Source: Flemingiibacterium sp045636265 (lineage in GTDB: Bacteria > Bacillota > Clostridia > Oscillospirales > CAG-272). Taken from it: a stretch of DNA of 21,314 nucleotides. The stretch covers positions 1 to 21,314 of the forward strand of contig JAZTXD010000191.1 of the NCBI GenBank assembly GCA_045636265.1, given 5' to 3'. A model generated the notes under the pieces. It was not told the origin of the DNA. It worked only from the letters and a program-made list of their open reading frames with translations, and ran no database searches. The position numbers and the translations under genes were made by a program. This document shows positions 14,225-21,314 of the stretch, in pieces. How positions within the stretch are numbered: position 1 is the first letter of the stretch; the number at the start of each line of letters is the position of its first letter.

Positions 14225-15019
14225 TCATCCGCGAAGCCTTGAAGGTGCAAATCCGTGATACTTTTTAAACATTTTTGAGAAATTGAATACATCTGCATAT
14301 CCCGTCATGCTCGCCGTGTCCGAAACGGAATATCCCTGCCTCAAAAACTCTGCCGCATGCTTCATTCTGACAGATATTATATATTCCTGCAAAGTGACAC
14401 CGTATTTTTGCTTGAACACGCGCGACAGATACTGTCGGCTGATATGCATGCCCCCGGCCAGCTCCTCCACCGATAAACGGTTCATATAGCTTCGCTCAAT
14501 GTAACTCACCGCACGGTGGGCAATATCTGCATCGTATGAGGAGTTATCCTTCTTTTCGGGCATAATCTCCGACATGATAAGATATATGTTGCCAACCAGA
14601 AGCTCCTCCGTAACCGCACCGAACATTACCGCCTTCTGCATCTGCAAAAAACGTTCCCCACAGTTTGCGCTTATAACATCGGAAGCGGAGTCGAATGCCC
14701 CTGCAAGCTTTCCGGTAAAGCCTATCCATATGTAGTACCACGGGTCTTTTTCATCCGCGGCGTAATATGTTATCTCCCCGGGGCGTATCAGAAAGAGCTG
14801 TCCCTCGGAGACCGAATATTCGCCCCGTTCATTTCTGAACTTACCGCCCCCCGACAGAACATAATGCAAAAGATAACAGTCACGCACAGCCGGACCGAAT
14901 GACTGGCCCGAGCCGCACTGCTCCCAGCCGAAGAGGACAGGGTTTAAGTCTTCAAATCCACGGTCATTTATAAAAAAGTTTTCTGTGTACTGTGACTTTT
15001 TTACGGTTTCCTTCAGCAT
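14225..15019 (-). CDS. AraC family transcriptional regulator (cupin sensor domain)
   Basis: A 264-residue protein with the standard AraC layout. The N-terminal cupin-like ligand domain is at about residues 30-120 (LHYVLSGGGKF, GQLFLIRPGEITYYAAD, WYYIWIGFTG). The C-terminal pair of helix-turn-helix motifs is at about 165-264 (LSVEELAGGMHISRQYLSRVFKQKYGVTLQEYI and VSDTASMTGYADVFNFSKMFKKYHGFAPSRLR). It is divergently transcribed from the GH4 alpha-galactosidase gene, sharing a 135-base intergenic region with a -10 TATAAT at 15053-15058 for this gene. By that arrangement it is the probable sugar-responsive activator of the melA-like gene, probably sensing an alpha-galactoside or galactose; the ligand is inference. 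Confidence 0.93.
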   Translation of the reverse strand: MLKETVKKSQYTENFFINDRGFEDLNPVLFGWEQCGSGQSFGPAVRDCYLLHYVLSGGGKFRNERGEYSVSEGQLFLIRPGEITYYAADEKDPWYYIWIGFTGKLAGAFDSASDVISANCGERFLQMQKAVMFGAVTEELLVGNIYLIMSEIMPEKKDNSSYDADIAHRAVSYIERSYMNRLSVEELAGGMHISRQYLSRVFKQKYGVTLQEYIISVRMKHAAEFLRQGYSVSDTASMTGYADVFNFSKMFKKYHGFAPSRLRG

Positions 15020-15082
15020 TTACACCACTCCCGATTTTTTAGTCTTGTTTACATTATAACATATTTTGGTTACACAACGCCA

Positions 15083-15111
15083 TTCACAATATAAACAAAA
15101 TATGCTATCAT
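15083..15111 (+). promoter_or_regulatory. Promoter of the alpha-galactosidase gene
   Basis: TTCACA (15083-15088), a 17-base spacer and TATCAT (15106-15111). Both hexamers deviate from consensus, as expected for a promoter that needs an activator. AraC-type binding sites would be expected at about 15040-15082, but I cannot point to a convincing direct repeat. Confidence 0.6.
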
Positions 15112-15154
15112 TTATTTGATAACATAAATAAAAATGTCAAAAGGAGAACTTGCA

Positions 15155-16486
15155 ATGATCAAAATCATATTTGTCGGCGCGGGAAGCACCATTTTCGCCA
15201 AGAACGTACTCGGCGACATTATGCTTACCCCGTCGGTTCACGATGCCGAAATCGCACTCTACGACATCGATGCAACACGTCTTGAGGACTCTTATGTCAT
15301 GCTCACCGCACTTAACAAAAACATAAACGGCGGCGCGGCGACAATCAAAAAATATCTTGGCGTTGAAAACCGCAAGGAAGCACTCCGCGATGCGAAGTTT
15401 GTTGTAAACGCAATTCAGGTCGGCGGCTATGATCCGTGCACCATAACAGACTTTGAAATTGGAAAGAAATACGGACTCCAGCAGACTATCGGCGACACGC
15501 TCGGTATCGGCGGCATTTTCAGAGCACTGCGTACAATTCCCGTGCTTGAGGAAATCGCTCACGAAATGGAAGAGGTCTGCCCCGATGCTTGGCTTCTCAA
15601 CTACACTAACCCCATGGCGATGATTACCGGTTATCTGCAGAAATACACCAAAATCAAGGTCATCGGACTTTGTCACAGCGTTCAGGTGTGCGCGTCCGGC
15701 ATACTTAATAAGCTGGGACTCAGTCAGTATGTGGACAAGTGCTCCACAACTATCGCGGGCATCAACCACATGGCGTGGCTTCTCGATATCCGCGACCTTG
15801 AGGGCAACGATCTCTACCCCGAAATACGCCGTCTTGCGGTTAATTTCGATAAAGAGCACCAGGATAAGGTGCGCTTTGAATACATCCGCCGCTTCGGTTA
15901 CTACTGTACAGAGTCAAGCGAGCACAATGCGGAGTACAATCCTTTCTTCATCAAATCGAAATATCCCTGGCTTATCGAAAAATTCAGCATTCCGCTTGAC
16001 GAATATCCGCGCCGCTGTGTAAATCAGATCAAGGAATGGGAAGATCAGAGAAAGCAGCTCGTTGAAAACAGCGAAACACTGACTCACGAGCGCACATATG
16101 AATACGCATCTTATATCATAGATGCAATGGTAACCGACAAGCCGTACAAAATCGGTGGAAACGTGCTCAACACGGGACTTATCGAGAACCTGCCCGCTGA
16201 AGCGTGCGTTGAGGTACCGTGTCTTGTTGACGGCAGCGGAATCACTCCCTGCTATGTCGGCAAGCTTCCCACACAGCTTGCGGCTATGAACGTCACAAAC
16301 ATAAATCCCCAGCTTCTTACAATAGAAGCGGCGGCAACAAAGAAAAAGTCAAAGATATATCAGGCGGCAATGCTCGATCCGCACACTGCGGCAGAGCTGT
16401 CGATTGACGATATTATCGCAATGTGCGACGAGCTTATAGCGGCACACGGTAACTGGCTGCCGGAGTATATTGACGATACTCTGTAA
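15155..16486 (+). CDS. melA: Alpha-galactosidase, glycoside hydrolase family 4 (MelA-like)
   Basis: A 443-residue cytoplasmic enzyme strongly resembling MelA. It has the N-terminal Rossmann NAD+ site FVGAGSTIFAKNVLGD, then DFEIGKKYGLQQTIGDTLGIGG and LLNYTNPMAM. The divalent-metal ligands are Cys173 in GLCHSVQ and His205 in GINHMAW, and downstream are YCTESSEHNAEY, CVEVPCLVDGSGI and the end AAHGNWLPEY. GH4 enzymes cleave by an NAD+- and Mn2+-dependent oxidation-elimination route. Substrates would be melibiose, raffinose-type sugars or other alpha-galactosides taken up intact; no transporter gene is beside it. The start ATG at 15155 has AAGGAG eight bases upstream; the frame opens earlier at 15134 without a binding site. 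Confidence 0.93.
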   Translation: MIKIIFVGAGSTIFAKNVLGDIMLTPSVHDAEIALYDIDATRLEDSYVMLTALNKNINGGAATIKKYLGVENRKEALRDAKFVVNAIQVGGYDPCTITDFEIGKKYGLQQTIGDTLGIGGIFRALRTIPVLEEIAHEMEEVCPDAWLLNYTNPMAMITGYLQKYTKIKVIGLCHSVQVCASGILNKLGLSQYVDKCSTTIAGINHMAWLLDIRDLEGNDLYPEIRRLAVNFDKEHQDKVRFEYIRRFGYYCTESSEHNAEYNPFFIKSKYPWLIEKFSIPLDEYPRRCVNQIKEWEDQRKQLVENSETLTHERTYEYASYIIDAMVTDKPYKIGGNVLNTGLIENLPAEACVEVPCLVDGSGITPCYVGKLPTQLAAMNVTNINPQLLTIEAAATKKKSKIYQAAMLDPHTAAELSIDDIIAMCDELIAAHGNWLPEYIDDTL

Positions 16487-16531
16487 GCAGTATTCATACA
16501 AAACAGAAGCACCAAATACAGCGTTTTTGTA

Positions 16532-16566
16532 GCAGGTGATGCACCGGTGTGCATCACCTGCTTTTA
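16532..16566 (+). terminator. Terminator of the alpha-galactosidase gene
   Basis: A 13-bp perfect stem (16532-16544 with 16549-16561) with loop CGGT, followed by TTTTA. Confidence 0.9.
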
Positions 16567-16623
16567 TGCATTTTGCGGTGCATCTTATATGTAGAAAACC
16601 TTATGTTTTTCCATAATGTACTA

Positions 16624-16652
16624 TTGACATAAGAAAAAAGTTGTGATATAAT
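16624..16652 (+). promoter_or_regulatory. Consensus promoter of the aspS-gat operon
   Basis: A perfect TTGACA (16624-16629), a 17-base spacer with TG extension and a perfect TATAAT (16647-16652). A strong constitutive promoter fits control by T-box attenuation downstream. Confidence 0.9.
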
Positions 16653-16658
16653 ATTATG

Positions 16659-16920
16659 TAGATTGTTGCTTTGACGAAGAGAGTAGCGTTTGGTAAGCTT
16701 GCAGAGAGCCGTCGGTCGGTGTAAGACGGTAGTGAACCGCACGTGAAAAACACTTCCGAGCAAGCGGAAGAACACGGAGCCTTTCCGTTAGTAGAACCGC
16801 ACGTTGATCGCGTTAAGATCTAATTAAGGTGGACTCCACAAGCATTGCTTGTGCGTCAATTTGGGTGGTATCGCGGAAGCTGTCTTTCGTCCCATGTTTT
16901 TGGGCGAGGACGGTTTTTTT
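16659..16920 (+). promoter_or_regulatory. T-box riboswitch, probable Asn (AAC) specifier
   Basis: A leader RNA with the parts of a transcription-attenuating T-box. Stem I has the loop-E strand AGTA (about 16681-16684) and distal AGAGAGCC (about 16703-16710). The specifier-side GAA is at 16745-16747. The T-box sequence TTTGGGTGGTATCGCGG (16860-16876) carries GGTGG, which pairs with the tRNA CCA end. The terminator is at about 16881-16920 with seven T. GAAG/CTTC below the specifier bulge leaves AAACA after GAA. The usual rule of a codon followed by a purine gives AAC, an Asn codon; the Asp codons GAC and GAT are absent from this bulge. Uncharged tRNA-Asn would thus switch on the operon. The specifier is hand-assigned. 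Confidence 0.9.
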
Positions 16921-16968
16921 GTTTCTTGTCCATTGCATCAACCACTATTTTTTATGGAGGAATCTACC

Positions 16969-18744
16969 ATGTTAAGAACACACAACTGTAATGAACTCAC
17001 CAAATCCAACATCGGTGATAAAGTAACCCTCACCGGATGGATCGACACCGTGCGCGACCACGGCGGCGTACTTTTCGTTGACCTTCGCGACCACTACGGC
17101 GTAACACAGATCGTTGTAAACGACGACAAAATGATCGCCGGCATGCCCAAGGAAACCGTTATTCTCGTTGAGGGTAATGTAACCGAGCGCGATGCGGAAA
17201 CCGTAAACGCAAAGATCGCAACCGGTATGATCGAAGTACGTGCTGATAAGATCGAGGTTCTCGGTCCCTGCCAGCTCGGCCTTCCCTTTGAGATCGATGC
17301 TTCCACCGAAACCCGTGAGGAAGTAAGACTCAAGTACCGTTACCTCGACCTTCGCAACAGAAAGATACACGACAATATAGTTCTGCGCTCCAAGATACTT
17401 TCCTATCTCCGTTCGCAGATGGAGGAGCTTGGCTTCCTTGAAATCCAGACTCCCATACTCACCGCTTCCTCTCCCGAAGGTGCGCGTGACTACCTCGTTC
17501 CCAGCCGTAAGCACAAGGGCAAGTTCTATGCTCTTCCCCAGGCTCCCCAGCAGTTTAAGCAGCTTTTAATGGCTTCCGGCTTCGACCGTTACTTCCAGAT
17601 TGCTCCCTGCTTCAGAGATGAGGACGCACGTCAGGACAGATCCCCCGGAGAATTCTATCAGCTCGACTTTGAAATGTCCTTTGCAACACAGGAGGACGTA
17701 TTCGCTGTTGCCGAGAAGGTTGTGTACAACACCTTCAAGAAGTTCTCCGACAAGCCCGTATCCGAGCCGCCCTTCACCCGCATCACCTTTGCAGATGCAA
17801 TGCTCAAGTACGGCACAGATAAGCCCGACCTCAGAAATCCGCTTATCATAAAGGATCTCACAGACTTCTTCGCTACCCACGATTTCCTTGAGATCAACGG
17901 ACGCACAATCCCCTTCAAGAACAAGCTCGTTCGCGGTATCGTTGCGAACTACCTTGTTAAGAAGGACGGCGAGGGCGACGGCAAGAAGGCATTTGAAAAG
18001 GCTATCGACGCATATTCACGCAGCATTGGCATGAAGTTCGGCTGCGGATATATCACTCTCGAGGACGGCGAATTCAAGGGACCGATCGCGAAGTTCCTCT
18101 CCGATGTTGAAAAGGCAGAGCTTGTAGAGCTTTGCGGCATCAAGGAAGGCGATTCGCTCTTCTTCATCAGCGACACTCCCGCTATCATCAACTCGCTCGC
18201 AGGTCAGATGCGTACATGGATCGCAAACGAGCTTGGACTTATCAACAAGGATTCCTTTGAATTCTGCTTCATCGTTGACTTCCCGATGTATGAGCGCAAC
18301 GAGGAAACCGGAAAGATCGACTTTACTCACAATCCCTTCTCCATGCCTCAGGGCGGTATGGACGCGCTTCTTAACAAGGATCCCCTCGAGATTTTCGCAT
18401 ACCAGTACGACATCGTATGTAACGGCGTAGAGCTTTCCTCCGGTGCTGTAAGAAACCACAATCCCGAGATCATGAAGAAGGCATTCGAGATCGCAGGTTA
18501 CGGCGAAGAGGATGTCAAGGCGAAGTTCGGTGCACTTTACACCGCGTTCAGCTACGGTGCTCCTCCTCACGCAGGTATGGCGCCCGGCGTTGACAGAATG
18601 ATCATGCTCATCGCAGGCGAGGAAACCATCCGCGACGTTATCGCGTTCCCGCTCAACGGAAATGCACAGGACCTCATGATGGGTGCTCCGAGTGAGGTTA
18701 CCGAGCTCCAGCTTCGCGAAGTGCATATCAAGGTTAGAGATTAA
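16969..18744 (+). CDS. aspS: Aspartyl-tRNA synthetase, probably non-discriminating (AspRS/AsnRS-type)
   Basis: A class II synthetase of 591 residues, the normal bacterial length including the GAD insertion. It opens with the OB-fold anticodon domain (GWIDTVRDHGGVLFVDLRDHYG). Motif 2 is FRDEDARQDRSPGEFYQLD (about 213-231) and motif 3 GMAPGVDRMIML (about 534-545). His31 in RDHGG is the residue found in non-discriminating bacterial AspRS, where discriminating enzymes such as that of E. coli have Leu. Such enzymes also charge tRNA-Asn with Asp, which GatCAB then amidates; the gat genes follow directly. The ATG at 16969 has GGAGG eight bases upstream; the frame is open back into the T-box but earlier starts are not credible. 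Discrimination is inferred. Confidence 0.96.
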   Translation: MLRTHNCNELTKSNIGDKVTLTGWIDTVRDHGGVLFVDLRDHYGVTQIVVNDDKMIAGMPKETVILVEGNVTERDAETVNAKIATGMIEVRADKIEVLGPCQLGLPFEIDASTETREEVRLKYRYLDLRNRKIHDNIVLRSKILSYLRSQMEELGFLEIQTPILTASSPEGARDYLVPSRKHKGKFYALPQAPQQFKQLLMASGFDRYFQIAPCFRDEDARQDRSPGEFYQLDFEMSFATQEDVFAVAEKVVYNTFKKFSDKPVSEPPFTRITFADAMLKYGTDKPDLRNPLIIKDLTDFFATHDFLEINGRTIPFKNKLVRGIVANYLVKKDGEGDGKKAFEKAIDAYSRSIGMKFGCGYITLEDGEFKGPIAKFLSDVEKAELVELCGIKEGDSLFFISDTPAIINSLAGQMRTWIANELGLINKDSFEFCFIVDFPMYERNEETGKIDFTHNPFSMPQGGMDALLNKDPLEIFAYQYDIVCNGVELSSGAVRNHNPEIMKKAFEIAGYGEEDVKAKFGALYTAFSYGAPPHAGMAPGVDRMIMLIAGEETIRDVIAFPLNGNAQDLMMGAPSEVTELQLREVHIKVRD

Positions 18745-18770
18745 CCATAATATTCTTGTATGATATACTC

Positions 18771-18903
18771 GTGTTGCGCGTGGCGCAACACTCGGCAAGG
18801 AGGGGATGGAACCATCTCAAACGCCGAAGTTTCTATCCCCTCCCTGCACCCACCCCTCACTCCTTGGCTGTTAGAGATTTTAATACAAATTTGTAACAGC
18901 CGA
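18771..18903 (+). other. Structured aspS-gatC intergenic region (three hairpins)
   Basis: The 184-base gap between aspS and gatC holds three inverted repeats: 18771-18779 with 18783-18791 (9 bp, loop of three), 18799-18807 with 18835-18843 (9 bp), and about 18864-18873 with 18894-18903 (10 bp with a wobble). CGGC at 18793-18796 could instead pair with GCCG at 18823-18826, which would exclude the second hairpin. There is no T run, so this is not an obvious terminator, and I see no good promoter. It could be a processing site, an RNA element or a small repeat insertion. Confidence 0.55.
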
Positions 18904-18928
18904 ATTTTACACGAAAGGAATAAGATAT

Positions 18929-19219
18929 ATGCTTATAACCGATAAAGAATCCTTTATCCGTCTGCAAAAGCTCAACCAGCTCGCACTCACAGAAGAAGAG
19001 TCCGCAAGAGTTATAGAATTCTTCACCGCGAAGAACGCGGAGATTGCGGCTATGGAAGCTGTTGACACCGAAAACGTTGAGCGCATGGTGCACGTTATGC
19101 CTATGCTCACCGTTGTGCGTGAGGATAAAGAAATAAAGCTGTTCACCCGTGACGAGCTTCAGAAGTCCGCGCCCGAGTCCTATGAGGGCTACTGGCAGGT
19201 ACCTCGTCTTGTTGAATAA
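18929..19219 (+). CDS. gatC: Amidotransferase subunit GatC
   Basis: At 96 residues this has the length of GatC, the small subunit that wraps around GatA and GatB and stabilises their complex. The N-terminal helices (LQKLNQLALTEEESARVIEFF) match the family, as does the C-terminal segment LFTRDELQKSAPESYEGYWQVPRLVE, which parallels the typical AP(E/D)..DGYFRVPRVLE ending. The middle region MVHVMPMLTVVRED replaces the usual P-rich linker with LRED. The ATG has AAAGGAA at suitable distance. The next gene starts 12 bases downstream. Confidence 0.9.
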   Translation: MLITDKESFIRLQKLNQLALTEEESARVIEFFTAKNAEIAAMEAVDTENVERMVHVMPMLTVVREDKEIKLFTRDELQKSAPESYEGYWQVPRLVE

Positions 19220-19231
19220 GGGGGATGCAAA

Positions 19232-20431
19232 ATGAAACTGTATATTAACAAAAACGAAACCGTGAGCACTCCCGCAGTCATTCTTGACGACATGATGCTC
19301 ACAACCGAGCTTCCCACCACCGCCGGCTCAAAAATGCTCGACGGTTACATGAGCCTTTTCTCTGCTGAGGCTGTAAACAAGCTTCAGGCGGTAGGATATT
19401 CCATCGCAGGCAAGGCAAACGTTGGAGAGTTCGGCATTGACCTTCTCGGCGAAACCTCATACTATGGGGCGGTTACCGATGCAAACGGCAATCTTAGCCT
19501 TGCATCTGCCGAGCTTCTCAAAAACGGCGATGCTAAAGCCGCTGTGGGACTTGACGTAAACGGCGCACAAAGACGCGCGGCAGCGCTTGGCGGTCTTGTT
19601 TATATCAAGCCGACTTACGGCACTGTATCGCGTTTTGGAACAATTCCGGCGGCTTGCTCGGGCGAGTGTGTCGGAGTTATGGCAAACACCGTTTCCGATT
19701 GCAAGGATGTGCTCGATGCTATCGTCGGTCACGATGACAAGGACGGCACTTCTCTTCCCGAGGATAAATGTGCGCTCGTAAAAACCGGCGCGGCAAATCT
19801 TAAGAAGGCTGCTGTTATAACCACCTTTACAAAGGATATCGATTCTGCAACCGCAGAGAAGATCGCCGCGGCTAAGGCTTCTCTTGAAGCTGACGGCGTC
19901 AGCGTTGACGAAATCGAATGCGACGTGCTTGCATTTGCCAAAACCGCATGGAGCGCTCTCTTCTGCGCCGAGCTTTGCAACAACGTTTCTCGCTACGACG
20001 GCGTAAAATACGGTCACAGAACCGAAAACTATACAACAATCGGCGAGCTTTACACCAACAGCCGCACCGAGGCTTTCGGCGAGCTTACCAAAGCCGCTAT
20101 TCTCTACGGTTCCGAAACGCTTTCCGACGACAACTATATGCCCGTATACGATAAATCCATGCGTGTACGCCGTGTAATCGTTGAAGCCCTCGCAAAGCTT
20201 TTCGAGGAGTATGACGTTCTCATTCTCCCCGCTTGTTCCAAAGCCGCATATACTGAAGCTGATACAACTGCAAACAAGTATATCTCCTTTGATGAAGCGC
20301 TCTACACCGCTCCTGCTTCAATTTCCGGTATTCCCGCGGCAGTTGCCGGCGGAGTACAGCTTCTCGGCAAGGCATTTTCCGAGAACACGCTCTTTGAAGC
20401 GGCGAAGATAGTATCGAAGGAGGGCAAATAA
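19232..20431 (+). CDS. gatA: GatA homologue without the amidase catalytic triad (apparent pseudoenzyme)
   Basis: The GatA position is filled by a 399-residue protein; active GatA has about 480-490. Homology is clear: TTAGSKMLDGY, AGKANVGEFG, IKPTYGTVSRFGTIP, NVSRYDGVKYG, YTNSRTEAFGELTKAAILYGS and VRRVIVEALAKLFEEYDVLILP all align with GatA. The N-terminal helical part (some 60-70 residues) is missing. The triad residues, aligned by eye to S. aureus GatA, are all changed: Lys79 of IKD is Leu18 (VILDD), cis-Ser154 of the PGGSSGGS loop is Leu88 (NGNLSLAS), and nucleophile Ser178 of SDTGGSIRQPA is Ala112 (LDVNGAQRRAA). It should not hydrolyse glutamine. The frame is open, the codon use matches its neighbours and ribosome binding sites are normal, so it is a maintained gene, not decay. 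It may be a scaffold for GatB/GatC. Confidence 0.85.
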   Translation: MKLYINKNETVSTPAVILDDMMLTTELPTTAGSKMLDGYMSLFSAEAVNKLQAVGYSIAGKANVGEFGIDLLGETSYYGAVTDANGNLSLASAELLKNGDAKAAVGLDVNGAQRRAAALGGLVYIKPTYGTVSRFGTIPAACSGECVGVMANTVSDCKDVLDAIVGHDDKDGTSLPEDKCALVKTGAANLKKAAVITTFTKDIDSATAEKIAAAKASLEADGVSVDEIECDVLAFAKTAWSALFCAELCNNVSRYDGVKYGHRTENYTTIGELYTNSRTEAFGELTKAAILYGSETLSDDNYMPVYDKSMRVRRVIVEALAKLFEEYDVLILPACSKAAYTEADTTANKYISFDEALYTAPASISGIPAAVAGGVQLLGKAFSENTLFEAAKIVSKEGK

Positions 20432-20432
20432 G

Positions 20433-21314
20433 ATGAGATACGAAACCGTCATCGGTCTTGAAGTTCATATAGAGCTTGCAACCGAATCAAAAATATTCTG
20501 CTCCTGCTCCGCTAAATTCGGCGGCGAGCAGAACGATCACGTTTGTCCTGCATGCTGCGGTATGCCCGGTATGCTTCCCGTTGTAAACAAGCATGTTGTT
20601 GACCTTGGCATGACAGCCGGCATGATGCTTAACTGTCACATCAACCGCACAACAACATTCGACAAGAAGAGCTATTACTACCCCGACCTTCCCTGCTCCT
20701 ATCAGACAACCCAGTGGTTCGCTCCTGTAGCAGTGAACGGTCTTGTTGACATTGAAACCTCCAAGGGTAAGAAGTCTATCCGCATCAAGCAGATACACAT
20801 GGAAGAGGACGCAGGCAAGCTCGTTCACGACGACTGGACCGACACTTCTCTCGTTGACTTCAACAGAACCAGTGTACCGCTTATCGAGATAGTTTCCCAG
20901 CCTGACCTTTCGAGCGCAGAGGAAGTTATCGCTTATCTTGAGCGTCTTCGTTCGCTTCTCAGATTTGCGAAGGTTTCCGACTGCCGTATGGAACAGGGCT
21001 CAATGAGATGCGACGTTAACCTTTCTGTTCGCCCCGAAGGCTCCGATAAGCTCGGCGTGCGTACCGAAATGAAGAACATGAACTCGCTTACTGCTATCAC
21101 CCGTGCCATTGAATATGAAGTGGCACGTCATATCGACGCACTTGAGAACGGCACAGAAGAGCTCGTTCAGGAAACCCGCCGCTGGGACGACATCAAGGGT
21201 AAGTCCTACGCTATGCGTAACAAGGAAACTGCGGGCGACTACCGCTACTTCCCCGACCCCAACATCATGCCCGTTGTTATCGATGACGAGTGGTTCGACG
21301 GCATCAAGGCATCC
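20433..21314 (+). CDS. gatB: Amidotransferase subunit GatB (partial, runs off the window)
   Basis: The first 294 residues of about 475-480; the 3' end is outside the window. GatB phosphorylates the Asp or Glu esterified to tRNA-Asn or tRNA-Gln and replaces the phosphate with ammonia. Conserved parts seen are VIGLEVHIEL and HMEEDAGK (metal and active-site Glu and His residues), the CSCS...CPAC zinc-finger cysteines (about residues 25-43), YYYPDLP, SVPLIEIVSQPD, MRCDVNLSVRP, EMKNMNS and DYRYFPDP. Nothing essential is missing in this part. It starts one base after the gatA stop, with AAGGAGGG eight bases upstream of the ATG. An intact GatB beside a triad-less GatA implies that ammonia comes from elsewhere. 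Confidence 0.95.
   Translation, partial: MRYETVIGLEVHIELATESKIFCSCSAKFGGEQNDHVCPACCGMPGMLPVVNKHVVDLGMTAGMMLNCHINRTTTFDKKSYYYPDLPCSYQTTQWFAPVAVNGLVDIETSKGKKSIRIKQIHMEEDAGKLVHDDWTDTSLVDFNRTSVPLIEIVSQPDLSSAEEVIAYLERLRSLLRFAKVSDCRMEQGSMRCDVNLSVRPEGSDKLGVRTEMKNMNSLTAITRAIEYEVARHIDALENGTEELVQETRRWDDIKGKSYAMRNKETAGDYRYFPDPNIMPVVIDDEWFDGIKAS

Noticed and set aside
15137..15859. 240-codon minus-strand frame inside the alpha-galactosidase gene
   Set aside because: It is a shadow of the GH4 gene, with Cys/Val-rich unlikely protein composition and no binding site. Similar shadows inside aspS, atpD and gatA were rejected for the same reason.
16748..16750. AAA (Lys) as the T-box specifier
   Set aside because: It lies one base upstream of AAC in the same bulge, but a Lys signal makes no sense for aspS-gatCAB and AAC fits the codon-plus-purine rule.
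16849..16968. Longer aspS reading frame through the T-box terminator
   Set aside because: It runs through the antiterminator and terminator RNA; GGAGG and family length support ATG 16969.
19412..19414. Lys61 of the GatA homologue (AGKANVGEF) as a retained catalytic lysine
   Set aside because: This lysine corresponds to GKLNMDEF in active GatA. The catalytic lysine is the one in the earlier IKD motif, which is Leu18 here.
1..21314. CRISPR array, insertion sequence, transposase, integrase, rRNA
   Set aside because: No regularly spaced short repeats, no transposase or recombinase motifs in any frame inspected, and no rRNA signature sequences were seen.

Overview
The window looks like a chromosomal contig from an anaerobic, low-to-mid GC Bacillota of class Clostridia, probably an uncultured gut lineage. 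This rests on strong GGAGG-type ribosome binding sites, several near-consensus vegetative promoters with 17-base spacers, a T-box, an F-type ATP synthase with Na+-type c-subunit residues, and Asn-tRNA formation apparently by transamidation. The genus cannot be read from the sequence.

Left part (1-3150): a tRNA-Pro(CGG) gene, an imperfect copy of its 3' end plus terminator 189 bases downstream, and a small XRE-type regulator. The regulator is divergent from a two-gene operon for a membrane-anchored extracellular protein and a secreted beta-rich protein. Then come an AllA-like cupin gene and, on the minus strand, tRNA-Thr(TGT) and tRNA-Tyr(GTA). The tRNA-Tyr end and terminator are also duplicated, 188 bases downstream.

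Middle part (3150-14200, minus strand): a DUF1538 membrane protein with a tandem PII-like partner; a complete ATP synthase operon in the canonical order atpI-B-E-F-H-A-G-D-C, with a c subunit carrying two membrane carboxylates and an epsilon subunit lacking its C-terminal helical domain; and an ABC half-exporter.

Right part (14225-21314): an AraC-type regulator divergent from a GH4 alpha-galactosidase (melA-like) gene. A T-box leader whose best specifier reading is AAC (Asn) then precedes aspS, gatC, a gatA homologue and gatB (cut by the window end). AspRS carries His31, a marker of non-discriminating enzymes, so the operon reads as the Asp-tRNA(Asn) to Asn-tRNA(Asn) pathway controlled by tRNA-Asn. 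The surprise is GatA: it is short, and aligned by eye all three residues of the amidase Ser-cisSer-Lys triad are replaced (Leu18, Leu88, Ala112), while GatB and GatC look intact. This apparent pseudo-amidase in an otherwise normal transamidation operon is the best candidate here for undescribed biology. The duplicated tRNA tails and two apparent AUU start codons are the next most interesting signals.
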